Origin: Candidatus Scatousia excrementipullorum
GTDB lineage: Bacteria > Cyanobacteriota > Vampirovibrionia > Gastranaerophilales > Gastranaerophilaceae
Length of the DNA stretch: 10,964 nucleotides
Direction of reading: 5' to 3'
Assembly (NCBI GenBank): GCA_017694215.1
Contig: JADIND010000173.1
Coordinates: forward strand, 1-10,964
Below the pieces are notes generated by a model. That model was not told where the DNA came from. It worked only from the letters and a program-made list of their open reading frames with translations, and ran no database searches. The translations under genes were made by a program, and so were the position numbers. Numbering within the stretch: position 1 is the first letter of the stretch; every line of letters starts with the position of its first letter. Below are positions 1-5,444 of the stretch, one piece after another.

Positions 1-21
1 GTTTCATCCTCTATACTTTTT

Positions 22-49
22 TACAGAAAAACACATTTCTGTATTTTTC
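22..49 (+). terminator. weak hairpin with T-rich tail, possible terminator of an upstream gene
   Basis: An 8-bp perfect inverted repeat (TACAGAAA at 22-29, TTTCTGTA at 36-43, loop AACACA) is followed on the plus strand by TTTTTC. The stem is AT-rich and weak. It could end a plus-strand gene lying left of the window, but no such gene is visible. The rest of 1-163 is AT-rich intergenic DNA in which I see no gene. Confidence 0.3.
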
Positions 50-153
50 TTATTCTACACGTGTTTATTAAAGTATAACTAATGCACCATTGTATTAACT
101 CATCTAAACAAATTATTTTGCTAGAAAATTAAGAAATTTTTACAAATATTTGC

Positions 154-200
154 AAAAAAAACATAATAAAAGAACCCTTGTTAAAAGGGTTCTTTTATTA
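154..200 (-). terminator. rho-independent terminator of rpmB
   Basis: The arms at 164-179 and 185-200 form a perfect 16-bp stem around a 5-base loop, with a GGGTTC core. Read on the minus strand, the stem is followed by an eight-T run (the A run at 154-161). It lies 19 bases past the rpmB stop codon. Confidence 0.88.
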
Positions 201-218
201 ATCTTTTCAAACAAATTA

Positions 219-407
219 TTACGCTTTTTGAACTTTGCCTGCTCTTAAACAAGAAGTGCAAACTTTAATTTTTTTAGCCGTGCCGTTAACAACAGCTTTA
301 ACTGTCTGCAAGTTAGGTTCCTGCGTATGAACTATTTGTTTATGCGAAAATGTCAATTTCGCTGCTTTAATCGGTTTTTTACCGCAAATTTCACATTGTT
401 TAGACAT
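219..407 (-). CDS. rpmB: 50S ribosomal protein L28, zinc-binding form
   Basis: A small basic protein of the large ribosomal subunit, 62 residues, the usual bacterial L28 length. It begins with the family signature CEICGKKP and contains the conserved PNLQ and VVNGT..KKIKVCTSCLR segments. C5/C8 and C50/C53 form two CxxC pairs, so this is the zinc-ribbon (C+) version; some L28 paralogues lack these cysteines and replace the C+ form under zinc shortage. The start is supported by an AGGAAGA ribosome binding site (complement of 414-420) seven bases upstream. It is monocistronic, has its own promoter and terminator, and is divergent from the hydrogenase operon. Nothing suggests a functional link to that operon. 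Confidence 0.95.
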   Translation of the reverse strand: MSKQCEICGKKPIKAAKLTFSHKQIVHTQEPNLQTVKAVVNGTAKKIKVCTSCLRAGKVQKA

Positions 408-443
408 AATTATTCTTCCTTTTCTAGCTAGTTGCGTAACTTC

Positions 444-471
444 ATCATATCGAAAAAATCACAAAAATCAA
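444..471 (-). promoter_or_regulatory. predicted sigma70-type promoter of rpmB
   Basis: On the minus strand TTGATT (complement of 466-471) and TATGAT (complement of 444-449) are separated by 16 bases. A start near 437 would give a leader of about 30 bases before the ribosome binding site. This rests on consensus matching only, in AT-rich DNA. Confidence 0.45.
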
Positions 472-522
472 GTGACATGTTAAATTTCATTACATCTTTA
501 ATTTCATTTAGCCTGGAATCAG

Positions 523-532
523 ATACCGGTAT
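523..532. promoter_or_regulatory. 10-bp palindrome beside the hydrogenase-operon promoter, candidate operator
   Basis: ATACCGGTAT is a perfect palindrome in otherwise AT-rich DNA, two bases upstream of the predicted -35 box of the sensory hydrogenase operon. Its position would suit an activator or repressor of that operon. No regulator can be assigned from the sequence. Confidence 0.35.
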
Positions 533-534
533 GC

Positions 535-563
535 TTGCCTTATGGTGTTTATTAAGATAGAAT
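535..563 (+). promoter_or_regulatory. predicted promoter of the sensory hydrogenase operon
   Basis: TTGCCT at 535-540 and TAGAAT at 558-563 are separated by exactly 17 bases. Transcription would start near 570, followed by a GAGAGG ribosome binding site (576-581) eight bases before the ATG at 590. It is back to back with the rpmB promoter. Confidence 0.55.
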
Positions 564-589
564 ATAGTTATAGTTGAGAGGTTAATAAT

Positions 590-829
590 ATGACAATGAA
601 AATAACCGTATGCATGGGAAGTTCGTGTTTTGCACGCGGGAACGACAGAAATCTTGAGTTTATAGAAAATTACATAAAAGATAACGGGCTGGAAGCAGAA
701 ATTGAACTCTCCGGAGCCAGATGCGAAGGAAAGTGTGCGACAGGTCCTAATATTTATATCAACGGGGTTGAGTATAACGAAGTTGATGAAGATAAAATTA
801 GAGAAATTCTTTCTGCCGTGAAAAAGTAA
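590..829 (+). CDS. small NuoE-like thioredoxin-fold [2Fe-2S] ferredoxin
   Basis: A 79-residue soluble electron carrier of the NuoE/HydC-like ferredoxin family (thioredoxin fold). The four cluster ligands are C8 and C13 (CMGSSC, a Cx4C pair) and C45 and C49 (CEGKC, a Cx3C pair). This is the family pattern, and the protein consists of the bare domain without the N-terminal helices of full NuoE. The start at 590 has a GAGAGG site eight bases upstream; a second ATG two codons on (596) is possible. It is the first gene of the operon, 29 bases before the sensory hydrogenase. Short proteins of this type commonly precede such hydrogenases, so it probably passes electrons to or from it. The partner is inferred, and no NuoF-like flavoprotein is present here. 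Confidence 0.85.
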   Translation: MTMKITVCMGSSCFARGNDRNLEFIENYIKDNGLEAEIELSGARCEGKCATGPNIYINGVEYNEVDEDKIREILSAVKK

Positions 830-858
830 ATTGTTTTTTGAAAAGGAGTTTATAAAAA

Positions 859-2586
859 ATGAATAGCCAGTATCCGGTTTATACACTGTCAAACGAATGC
901 CATGACTGCTACAAGTGCGTAAGAGAATGTTTGGTAAAAGCCATAAAAATAGAAAACGGGCATGCATCGGTTATTCCGGAAAAATGTATAGCCTGCGGGC
1001 ATTGTGTAAAGGCTTGCCCGTCCAATGCAAAACGTGTCAGAGTTGATATTGATAAGGCAAAAAACCTTATTCTGGCACAGAAAGATGTTTATGTGTCGCT
1101 CGCCCCTTCGTGGAGCGGGGTATTTGAATATTCAGCCGCAAAAATGATTTCAATTTTGAAAAAGTTAGGCTTTAAAGATGTATCGGAAACCGCACTCGGG
1201 GCTCAGGAGGTTTCCATCAAAACAGCCCAGATGCTTAATGAGGCTGATAAAGGATTGTTTATTTCCAGTGCCTGCCCGGTAATAGTTGATTTTGTAAGAA
1301 AATATCATCCTGAATTCACGCCTTATATTACGCCGATAGGCTCGCCGGCTATGACACATGCAAAAATGCTCCGTGAAACTTACGGAGATGATATTGCTAT
1401 AGTATTTATCGGACCTTGTATCGGAAAGAAAAATGAGGTTAATTATTCGGGTTTGTTTGACGTGGCATTGACATTTGAGGAATTGAAAGTCTGGCTGCAT
1501 GACGAAATTGTTGACGATACGATAGTACCGGTAGATACAAAAAATGCGTTTGTACCGAAACAGGCTTACGAAGGTTCACTCTACCCGATAGACGGCGGAA
1601 TGAACGAAACCATCAGACGTATCGGGATAAAAAAAGAAGTTCAGCTTATGGATATTGCGGGACTGGAATCTTTTGACAAGGCTCTGCGTAACCTGAAACC
1701 GGACAAACTAGACAGACCGATTTTTGTTGAGGCTCTTTCCTGTGAAGGCGGATGTGTTGCAGGGCCTTGTATTTCTACTGAAAAAGCCGGAATAAGTATT
1801 GTATCGGATGTTTTAACAAGGGTTAAGGACAGGGAAGTTATCCCGAAAGCTCCTGCAGTTGTTGTTCCGTACGAGATTAAAGAAAAGAAAATTGTTGATT
1901 CGGAATATCCTATAGAGGAAATTCTGAAAACTCTGAAAAAAATAGGAAAACACACTGTTGATGATGAATTGAACTGCGGCGGATGCGGATATGCTACCTG
2001 CCGTGACCTTGCAAAAGCACTTCTTGACGGGGATGCCGAACCGTCAATGTGTGTTTCTTATATGAGAAAAATAGCCATGAGAAAAGCTGCAGCCCTTGTA
2101 AGATGTATGCCTGCAGCTGTTGTCATTGTTGACAGCAATATGAATATTATAGAAGCCAATGACAGCTTTATGAGAATGTTCACCGGCGATATGTACGATG
2201 TATTCAAAACACGGCCGGAAGGGCTTGCCGGTGCAGCAATAGACAGAATAGTGGATTTTGCGGACCTGTTTAAGACAATTCTGCAGTCCGGAAAAGAATT
2301 GCACAAAGAACGTTATGCGGTAAAGAACAGATTGTACGATATAAGCATATTTACCATAGAAGAAAACGAGATTGTGGGTGCCGTAATCTCAGATGTTACA
2401 CAATCCGAAACAAACAGAGAAAAGATTTCGCAAAAAGCACATGAAGTTATTTCTAAAAATATTTCTATCGTTCAGGAAATAGCCTGCCTTCTCGGCGAAC
2501 ATATGGTCGAAACTGAAACACTTTTGAGTTCAATCGCAAATGACTTTGACGATAAGGATGATGCAGAAGGGGGGAATAACGGCTGA
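859..2586 (+). CDS. sensory [FeFe] hydrogenase (group C-like) with C-terminal Fe-S and PAS domains
   Basis: A 575-residue iron-sulfur protein, probably an H2 or redox sensor. Two [4Fe-4S] motifs lie at C14/C17/C20/C24 and C43/C46/C49/C53. The H-cluster domain (about 75-335) has motif L1 SSACP (ligand C139), L2 GPCIGKKNE (C187) and L3 SCEGGC (C295, C299), so all four H-cluster cysteines are present. A138 replaces the cysteine that relays protons in catalytic enzymes (TSCCP), as known for sensory HydS proteins. A further Fe-S domain has C373/C376/C381/C398. A PAS domain (about 412-515) follows, then a helix (about 520-562) that could carry the signal. There is no kinase or cyclase domain, so output probably goes to the phosphatase encoded next. 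AAGGAG (843-848) precedes the start by 10 bases. Low H2 turnover is an inference. Confidence 0.9.
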   Translation: MNSQYPVYTLSNECHDCYKCVRECLVKAIKIENGHASVIPEKCIACGHCVKACPSNAKRVRVDIDKAKNLILAQKDVYVSLAPSWSGVFEYSAAKMISILKKLGFKDVSETALGAQEVSIKTAQMLNEADKGLFISSACPVIVDFVRKYHPEFTPYITPIGSPAMTHAKMLRETYGDDIAIVFIGPCIGKKNEVNYSGLFDVALTFEELKVWLHDEIVDDTIVPVDTKNAFVPKQAYEGSLYPIDGGMNETIRRIGIKKEVQLMDIAGLESFDKALRNLKPDKLDRPIFVEALSCEGGCVAGPCISTEKAGISIVSDVLTRVKDREVIPKAPAVVVPYEIKEKKIVDSEYPIEEILKTLKKIGKHTVDDELNCGGCGYATCRDLAKALLDGDAEPSMCVSYMRKIAMRKAAALVRCMPAAVVIVDSNMNIIEANDSFMRMFTGDMYDVFKTRPEGLAGAAIDRIVDFADLFKTILQSGKELHKERYAVKNRLYDISIFTIEENEIVGAVISDVTQSETNREKISQKAHEVISKNISIVQEIACLLGEHMVETETLLSSIANDFDDKDDAEGGNNG

Positions 2587-2626
2587 TTAGTTGAATAAAA
2601 ATAAAATCGTTCACCATTTCAACTAA
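2587..2626 (+). repeat. inverted repeat in the hydrogenase-phosphatase junction
   Basis: TTAGTTGAA (2587-2595) and TTCAACTAA (2618-2626) are perfect 9-bp complements around a 22-base loop, starting right after the hydrogenase stop codon. No T tract follows, so it is not a typical terminator. It could be an mRNA-stability or translation-control hairpin within the operon. A TTG-started 11-codon reading frame (2591-2626) lies in it; I do not call it a gene. Confidence 0.4.
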
Positions 2627-2641
2627 CCAACTATTAGACTT

Positions 2642-3805
2642 ATGTTTATAGATATTGATTGCAGTCAGATGAAAAAATATAACCAGAATGCTTACGGGGA
2701 TTATTTTGTATCCAAAAGATACCCTGATGAAGCACGTTTGATTGCGGTACTGTCGGACGGTCTGGGCAGCGGAATTAAGGCAAATATTCTTTCCTGCATG
2801 ACTGCTACAATGCTTTTAAGATTTATAGAAAACCAGCAGATACCGATACGTCAGGCGGCGGAAATTATTATGAATTCACTTCCGGTTTGTAAGGTCAGAA
2901 GAATTAGTTACTCAACATTTTCGGCTATAGATGTTGACGATGACGGGAACGCTAAAATTGTTGAGGAAGGTAATCCGGAATTCCTCTGGATTCGTGACAA
3001 TGAGGTTATGACGCCTTCTTACGAAACTATTCAGTCAAAGACATTTAAAAACAGAAAATTAAGAGTTTATAAAATTAAATTAAGGCTTGGCGACAGACTT
3101 ATATTTTGTTCTGACGGGGTAACGCAGGCAGGGCTCGGCGGCGGACGGCTTAAACTGGGATTAAGACGTGACGGGCTTATCGTTCTTGTAAAAGATAAAC
3201 TTCTTGAACATCCTGATATCTCAAGCTCTGAATTATCTGATTATATCGTTCAGCAGGCAAGAAATATTGAAACTGACAGGCAGCCGAAAGATGATATTTC
3301 CGCATGTGTGCTTTATTTCAGAGAACCGCGTCAGGCACTGGTATTCACCGGGCCGCCTTATCACCAGCAAAAAGATAAGGAATACGCCCAGATGTTTGCG
3401 AATTTTAAGGGTAAAAAAGCGATAGCCGGCGGCACGACTGCGAATTTGATTTCAAGAGAATTAAACCGTCCGATAACAATGGATACAACAATTAGTATAG
3501 GTAAACTTCCGGCCTGTTCATATATGGAAGGTGTTGATCTTGTGACAGAGGGGATATTAACATTGACCAAAACTCTTGAGTATCTGGAATCGGGAACGCA
3601 GGATATTGACAATGCGGCAGGGAAGTTGGTAGAATTTTTATTAGATAGCGACTGTATTAATTTTATGGTCGGAGCCAAGTTAAATCAGGCACATTACGAT
3701 CCGGCACTGCCTATAGAAATAGAAATCCGTAAGAATATAATTAAAAAAATAGCAAAAGTTCTGGAAGAAAAATATTTCAAAAAGGTTACGGTACAGTATA
3801 TGTAA
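2642..3805 (+). CDS. SpoIIE-family PP2C-type serine phosphatase, partner of the sensory hydrogenase
   Basis: A 387-residue soluble protein. Residues about 1-228 form a PP2C/SpoIIE phosphatase domain with the metal-binding acidic residues in place: D20 (GDYF), D39 (SDGLGSG), D158 (CSDGVT) and D217/D218 (KDDIS). Such enzymes remove phosphate from Ser/Thr, typically on anti-sigma-factor antagonists. The remaining 160 residues form an extension with a GGTTAN segment (263-268), typical of the SpoIIE proteins found beside sensory hydrogenases but with no function I can name. There is no membrane segment, unlike sporulation SpoIIE. The start gives the N-terminus seen in relatives (FIDID..QMKKY). However, no Shine-Dalgarno sequence precedes it, and an in-frame stop at 2624-2626 limits any upstream extension; translation may be coupled to the preceding gene. 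The substrate is unknown, as no anti-sigma or antagonist gene is present. Confidence 0.85.
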   Translation: MFIDIDCSQMKKYNQNAYGDYFVSKRYPDEARLIAVLSDGLGSGIKANILSCMTATMLLRFIENQQIPIRQAAEIIMNSLPVCKVRRISYSTFSAIDVDDDGNAKIVEEGNPEFLWIRDNEVMTPSYETIQSKTFKNRKLRVYKIKLRLGDRLIFCSDGVTQAGLGGGRLKLGLRRDGLIVLVKDKLLEHPDISSSELSDYIVQQARNIETDRQPKDDISACVLYFREPRQALVFTGPPYHQQKDKEYAQMFANFKGKKAIAGGTTANLISRELNRPITMDTTISIGKLPACSYMEGVDLVTEGILTLTKTLEYLESGTQDIDNAAGKLVEFLLDSDCINFMVGAKLNQAHYDPALPIEIEIRKNIIKKIAKVLEEKYFKKVTVQYM

Positions 3806-3872
3806 AATTTCATATAAATATGGATTATGATAAATAAAATTTTATAAATTAAAAAGAAAGGGTATAAAAAGA

Positions 3873-4136
3873 ATGAGCGAAAAAGTAAATGTAAAAGTAT
3901 GTTTGGGAACTACCTGTTTTGTAATGGGTTCTGCTAATTTGCAGGAATTAATAGAAACTGTTCCGGCAAAATACGGTGATAAGGTAGAGGTTTCAGGTGT
4001 ACCATGCTTGGGATTATGTTCTATTGACTGGGAATTTTCCAAAGCACCTTATGTAAAAGTTGACGATGACGTAATCAAAGAAGCAACCGTAGAGAAAGTA
4101 TTAAAAGCTATCGACGAAAAACTTGCTGCAAAATAA
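3873..4136 (+). CDS. second small NuoE-like [2Fe-2S] ferredoxin
   Basis: An 87-residue thioredoxin-fold ferredoxin with ligands C10 and C15 (CLGTTC) and C45 and C49 (CLGLC). It is clearly divergent from the first NuoE-like protein: it has a longer loop after the last cysteine (SIDWEFSKAPYVKVDDD), a segment resembling the NuoE-like proteins encoded downstream of SpoIIE phosphatases in clostridial hydrogenase clusters. An AAAGGG ribosome binding site (3857-3862) lies 10 bases upstream of the ATG. It is the last gene of the operon, 67 bases after the phosphatase and just before a strong terminator. In related clusters NuoF-like and catalytic HydA genes usually follow; here they do not. It probably donates or accepts electrons with the sensory hydrogenase or with enzymes encoded elsewhere. 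Confidence 0.85.
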   Translation: MSEKVNVKVCLGTTCFVMGSANLQELIETVPAKYGDKVEVSGVPCLGLCSIDWEFSKAPYVKVDDDVIKEATVEKVLKAIDEKLAAK

Positions 4137-4166
4137 GTGTAGTAAATAAATTTAAGAAAGTTAAGT

Positions 4167-4205
4167 AAAAAATCGTATTACATGGATGTAGTACGATTTT
4201 TTGTA
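4167..4205 (+). terminator. rho-independent terminator of the sensory hydrogenase operon
   Basis: The arms AAAAAATCGTA (4167-4177) and TACGATTTTTT (4192-4202) pair over 11 bp. The inner TACAT/ATGTA pairing (4179-4183, 4186-4190) continues the stem through a T-G pair to about 17 bp. The T run of the descending arm provides the terminator tail. It begins 30 bases after the last stop codon. Confidence 0.85.
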
Positions 4206-4242
4206 CATTGTCACTGCGGGCTCAAGCCGCAGTCACGAAAAC

Positions 4243-4384
4243 CATGTCATCCTGAAAGCGTAGAAAAATCAGTTGAGCCTTTTTAGTAATGTAGGTTTTG
4301 GTAATCTTTGATTACCGAAACATTTTTGTTGTGGTAAATTAAAATTTACCACAACCTACTGTTCAGGAGCTTACCGCCAGTATA
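4243..4384 (+). repeat. rearranged copy A of the dispersed repeat element
   Basis: The segment 4243-4286 matches 4665-4709 of copy B almost base for base, starting with the same 18 bases (4243-4260). The segment 4359-4384 (CTGTTCAGGAGCTT...) matches 4730-4755. Between them copy A has about 72 bases where copy B has 20, and the right-hand terminal repeat of copy B is missing. It is therefore a partial or chimeric copy. Confidence 0.7.
4291..4359. repeat. nested cloverleaf-like inverted repeat
   Basis: Outer arms GTAGG/CCTAC (4291-4295, 4355-4359) enclose two hairpins. The first is 4295-4306 with 4310-4321 (12 pairs including one wobble, loop TTT). The second is a perfect 12-bp stem, 4329-4340 with 4343-4354. 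The outer and inner stems compete for a few bases. It lies within copy A and looks like an insertion relative to copy B. No protein or known RNA is recognised. Confidence 0.55.
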
Positions 4385-4393
4385 TTTTGTTAT

Positions 4394-4440
4394 GTTCATT
4401 TCTTTCTTTTCTATTACGATGAGAAAGGAAAGAAATGAAC
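4394..4440. repeat. 19-bp inverted repeat
   Basis: The arms 4394-4412 and 4422-4440 pair over 19 bp with one wobble, around a 9-base loop (ATTACGATG). The outer 13 bases, GTTCATTTCTTTC, are perfectly complementary to GAAAGAAATGAAC. The following AAAGAAAGAAAAG repeats part of the right arm. There is no T tract of terminator type outside the stem. It resembles a repetitive extragenic palindrome. Confidence 0.6.
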
Positions 4441-4600
4441 CAAAGAAAGAAAAGCACGTTGAATTACGGCAATGCTTCGCATTGCAAGACTGAATGGATG
4501 ACGTGAAAATTTTCACCTTTCAGCTCCGCTATCGTGCTAACGCACACGCTCCGCCATTAAAAGTAGGTTGGGCTTTCAGCCAGAATATTCCAGTCTGCCC

Positions 4601-4633
4601 CCTCTCCCTAACCCTCTCCCCTTGGGCGAGGGA
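4601..4633 (+). repeat. dispersed CCCTAACCCTCTCCCC repeat, forward copy
   Basis: A C-rich direct-repeat-like motif, two CCCTCTCCC-type units followed by GGGCGAGGGA. The 18 bases at 4604-4621 recur in reverse complement at the right end of the window (10947-10964), and the GGGCGAGGGA tail recurs as well. Motifs of this type are widespread dispersed repeats in bacterial genomes. Confidence 0.7.
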
Positions 4634-4664
4634 ATACTTTGCGTCATTGCACAGCCGCACGCAT

Positions 4665-4821
4665 CATGTCATCCTGAAAGCGTAAGAAAAATATGTTGAG
4701 CCTTTTTAGGCGAAACTTTATTTTTCAAGCTGTTCAGGATCTTGCCAACAGTATAGAAAAAGAGATTCTGAACAGTCACAATTTCCCTGTACCGCAGCGG
4801 TTAACGTTTCAGAATGACATG
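4665..4821 (+). repeat. complete copy B of a 157-bp element with terminal inverted repeats (MITE-like)
   Basis: The left end CATGTCATCCTGAAAGCG (4665-4682) and right end CGTTTCAGAATGACATG (4805-4821) are imperfect inverted repeats. An inner inverted repeat, CTGTTCAGGATCT (4730-4742) with AGATTCTGAACAG (4763-4775), matches at 12 of 13 positions. The element encodes no protein, and its left half is shared with copy A. Size and structure suit a miniature inverted-repeat element or a REP-type palindrome. No flanking target duplication is obvious. The right end reaches to within 24 bases of the acetyltransferase stop codon. Confidence 0.65.
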
Positions 4822-4844
4822 AAGAAAAATCTTCCTTTTCTTCA
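4820..4844 (-). terminator. weak hairpin after the acetyltransferase gene
   Basis: TGAAGAAAA (4820-4828) pairs with TTTTCTTCA (4836-4844), directly after the acetyltransferase stop codon as read on the minus strand. The stem is AT-rich, and no T run follows beyond the T-rich arm. It may end the minus-strand operon or may only be the edge of the repeat element. Confidence 0.35.
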
Positions 4845-4845
4845 C

Positions 4846-5430
4846 TTAACTGCCGCATTTATTTTCTTTCTTGATTAATTCAAGAATTTCCATGCATGAT
4901 TGAGTCTGCACATGCAGACAGCCGAAAATTTCCTCAATATCTTCCAAAATCCGTGTTTTAGCAGGTAATACTCCGCTTAAATTTTTATAATATAAATCCA
5001 TTTCCAAAAGTTTTACGTCGTTTGGGAAATAGTATTTAAAGTCCAGCACTTCACAACCGTTTCTCTTATAAAATTTAACTCTCCTTATAGTGTTTTTATC
5101 CTGCGGATTTTCCTTCTCCACTTCGAAATAACACCCTTTTAACATCTTATATTTATCAAAAAATAACTGCAAAACTTTACTTCCCAGTCCGCAGGATTGG
5201 TATTCCGGCAAAATTGCAATATAATCAATCCATAAAAAATCTGATTTGTAATAAAGGATATATCCGGCGTCATGCCCGTTTATAATAAGCAAATCCAGCT
5301 TATATTTCCCGCCGGTCAAAAGGTCGTTTATCGCATTAAATGATTTCAGCTCCTCCGGCGGAAACTGTTTTTTCATATCCTTATATATCCGGTCATTAAG
5401 AACCTCAGCGTTTATCAATTTCATTTCCAT
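4846..5430 (-). CDS. GNAT-family N-acetyltransferase
   Basis: A 194-residue soluble protein, probably transferring an acetyl group from acetyl-CoA to an amine; the acceptor cannot be predicted. The GNAT core spans about residues 45-146. Strand beta4 (WIDYIAILPEY, 67-77) runs into the acetyl-CoA pyrophosphate loop QSCGLG (78-83), a good match to Q/RxxGxG/A. FYKRNGCE (120-127) fits the late beta-alpha segment near the CoA site. The last 45 residues extend beyond the usual fold. It starts 14 bases after the histidine kinase stop codon, so it is probably the third gene of the two-component operon. Its ribosome binding site is poor; the ATG two codons further in (5424) has GGAA just ahead but too close. 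An effector or modification role for the two-component system is only a guess. Confidence 0.8.
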   Translation of the reverse strand: MEMKLINAEVLNDRIYKDMKKQFPPEELKSFNAINDLLTGGKYKLDLLIINGHDAGYILYYKSDFLWIDYIAILPEYQSCGLGSKVLQLFFDKYKMLKGCYFEVEKENPQDKNTIRRVKFYKRNGCEVLDFKYYFPNDVKLLEMDLYYKNLSGVLPAKTRILEDIEEIFGCLHVQTQSCMEILELIKKENKCGS

Positions 5431-5444
5431 AATAATTGATTATA

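Larger units (their letters stand above)
4206..4845. other. gene-free repeat island
   Basis: About 640 bases without a credible gene. The open frames here lack ribosome binding sites and known domains. The stretch is a chain of palindromic and dispersed-type repeats, the larger ones listed separately. Smaller ones are ACTGCGG/CCGCAGT (4213-4219, 4227-4233), flanked by direct GTCAC copies, and a GCAATGC/GCATTGC hairpin (4469-4475, 4479-4485). Base composition is locally richer in G+C than the surroundings, especially 4500-4660. It separates two convergent operons, a common resting place for such elements. Confidence 0.75.

Noticed and set aside
428..967. 179-residue open frame on the minus strand
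   Set aside because: It overlaps the divergent promoters and the well-supported first NuoE-like gene, has no ribosome binding site or recognisable domain, and has shadow-frame composition.
2587..2626. Terminator between hydrogenase and phosphatase genes
   Set aside because: The 9-bp arms have a 22-base loop and no T tract follows, so an operon-internal structure is more likely.
3834..3845. ATAAAATTTTAT palindrome before the second NuoE-like gene
   Set aside because: It consists only of A and T in a very AT-rich spacer, so it is expected by chance; no promoter of good spacing was found with it.
4206..4845. CRISPR array or tRNA cluster in the repeat island
   Set aside because: The repeats are not regularly spaced with unique spacers, and no tRNA cloverleaf with conserved T-loop bases was seen.
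4494..4878. Two short plus-strand open frames in the repeat island
   Set aside because: They are built from repeat sequence (the C-rich motif and copy B ends), lack ribosome binding sites and show no protein family.
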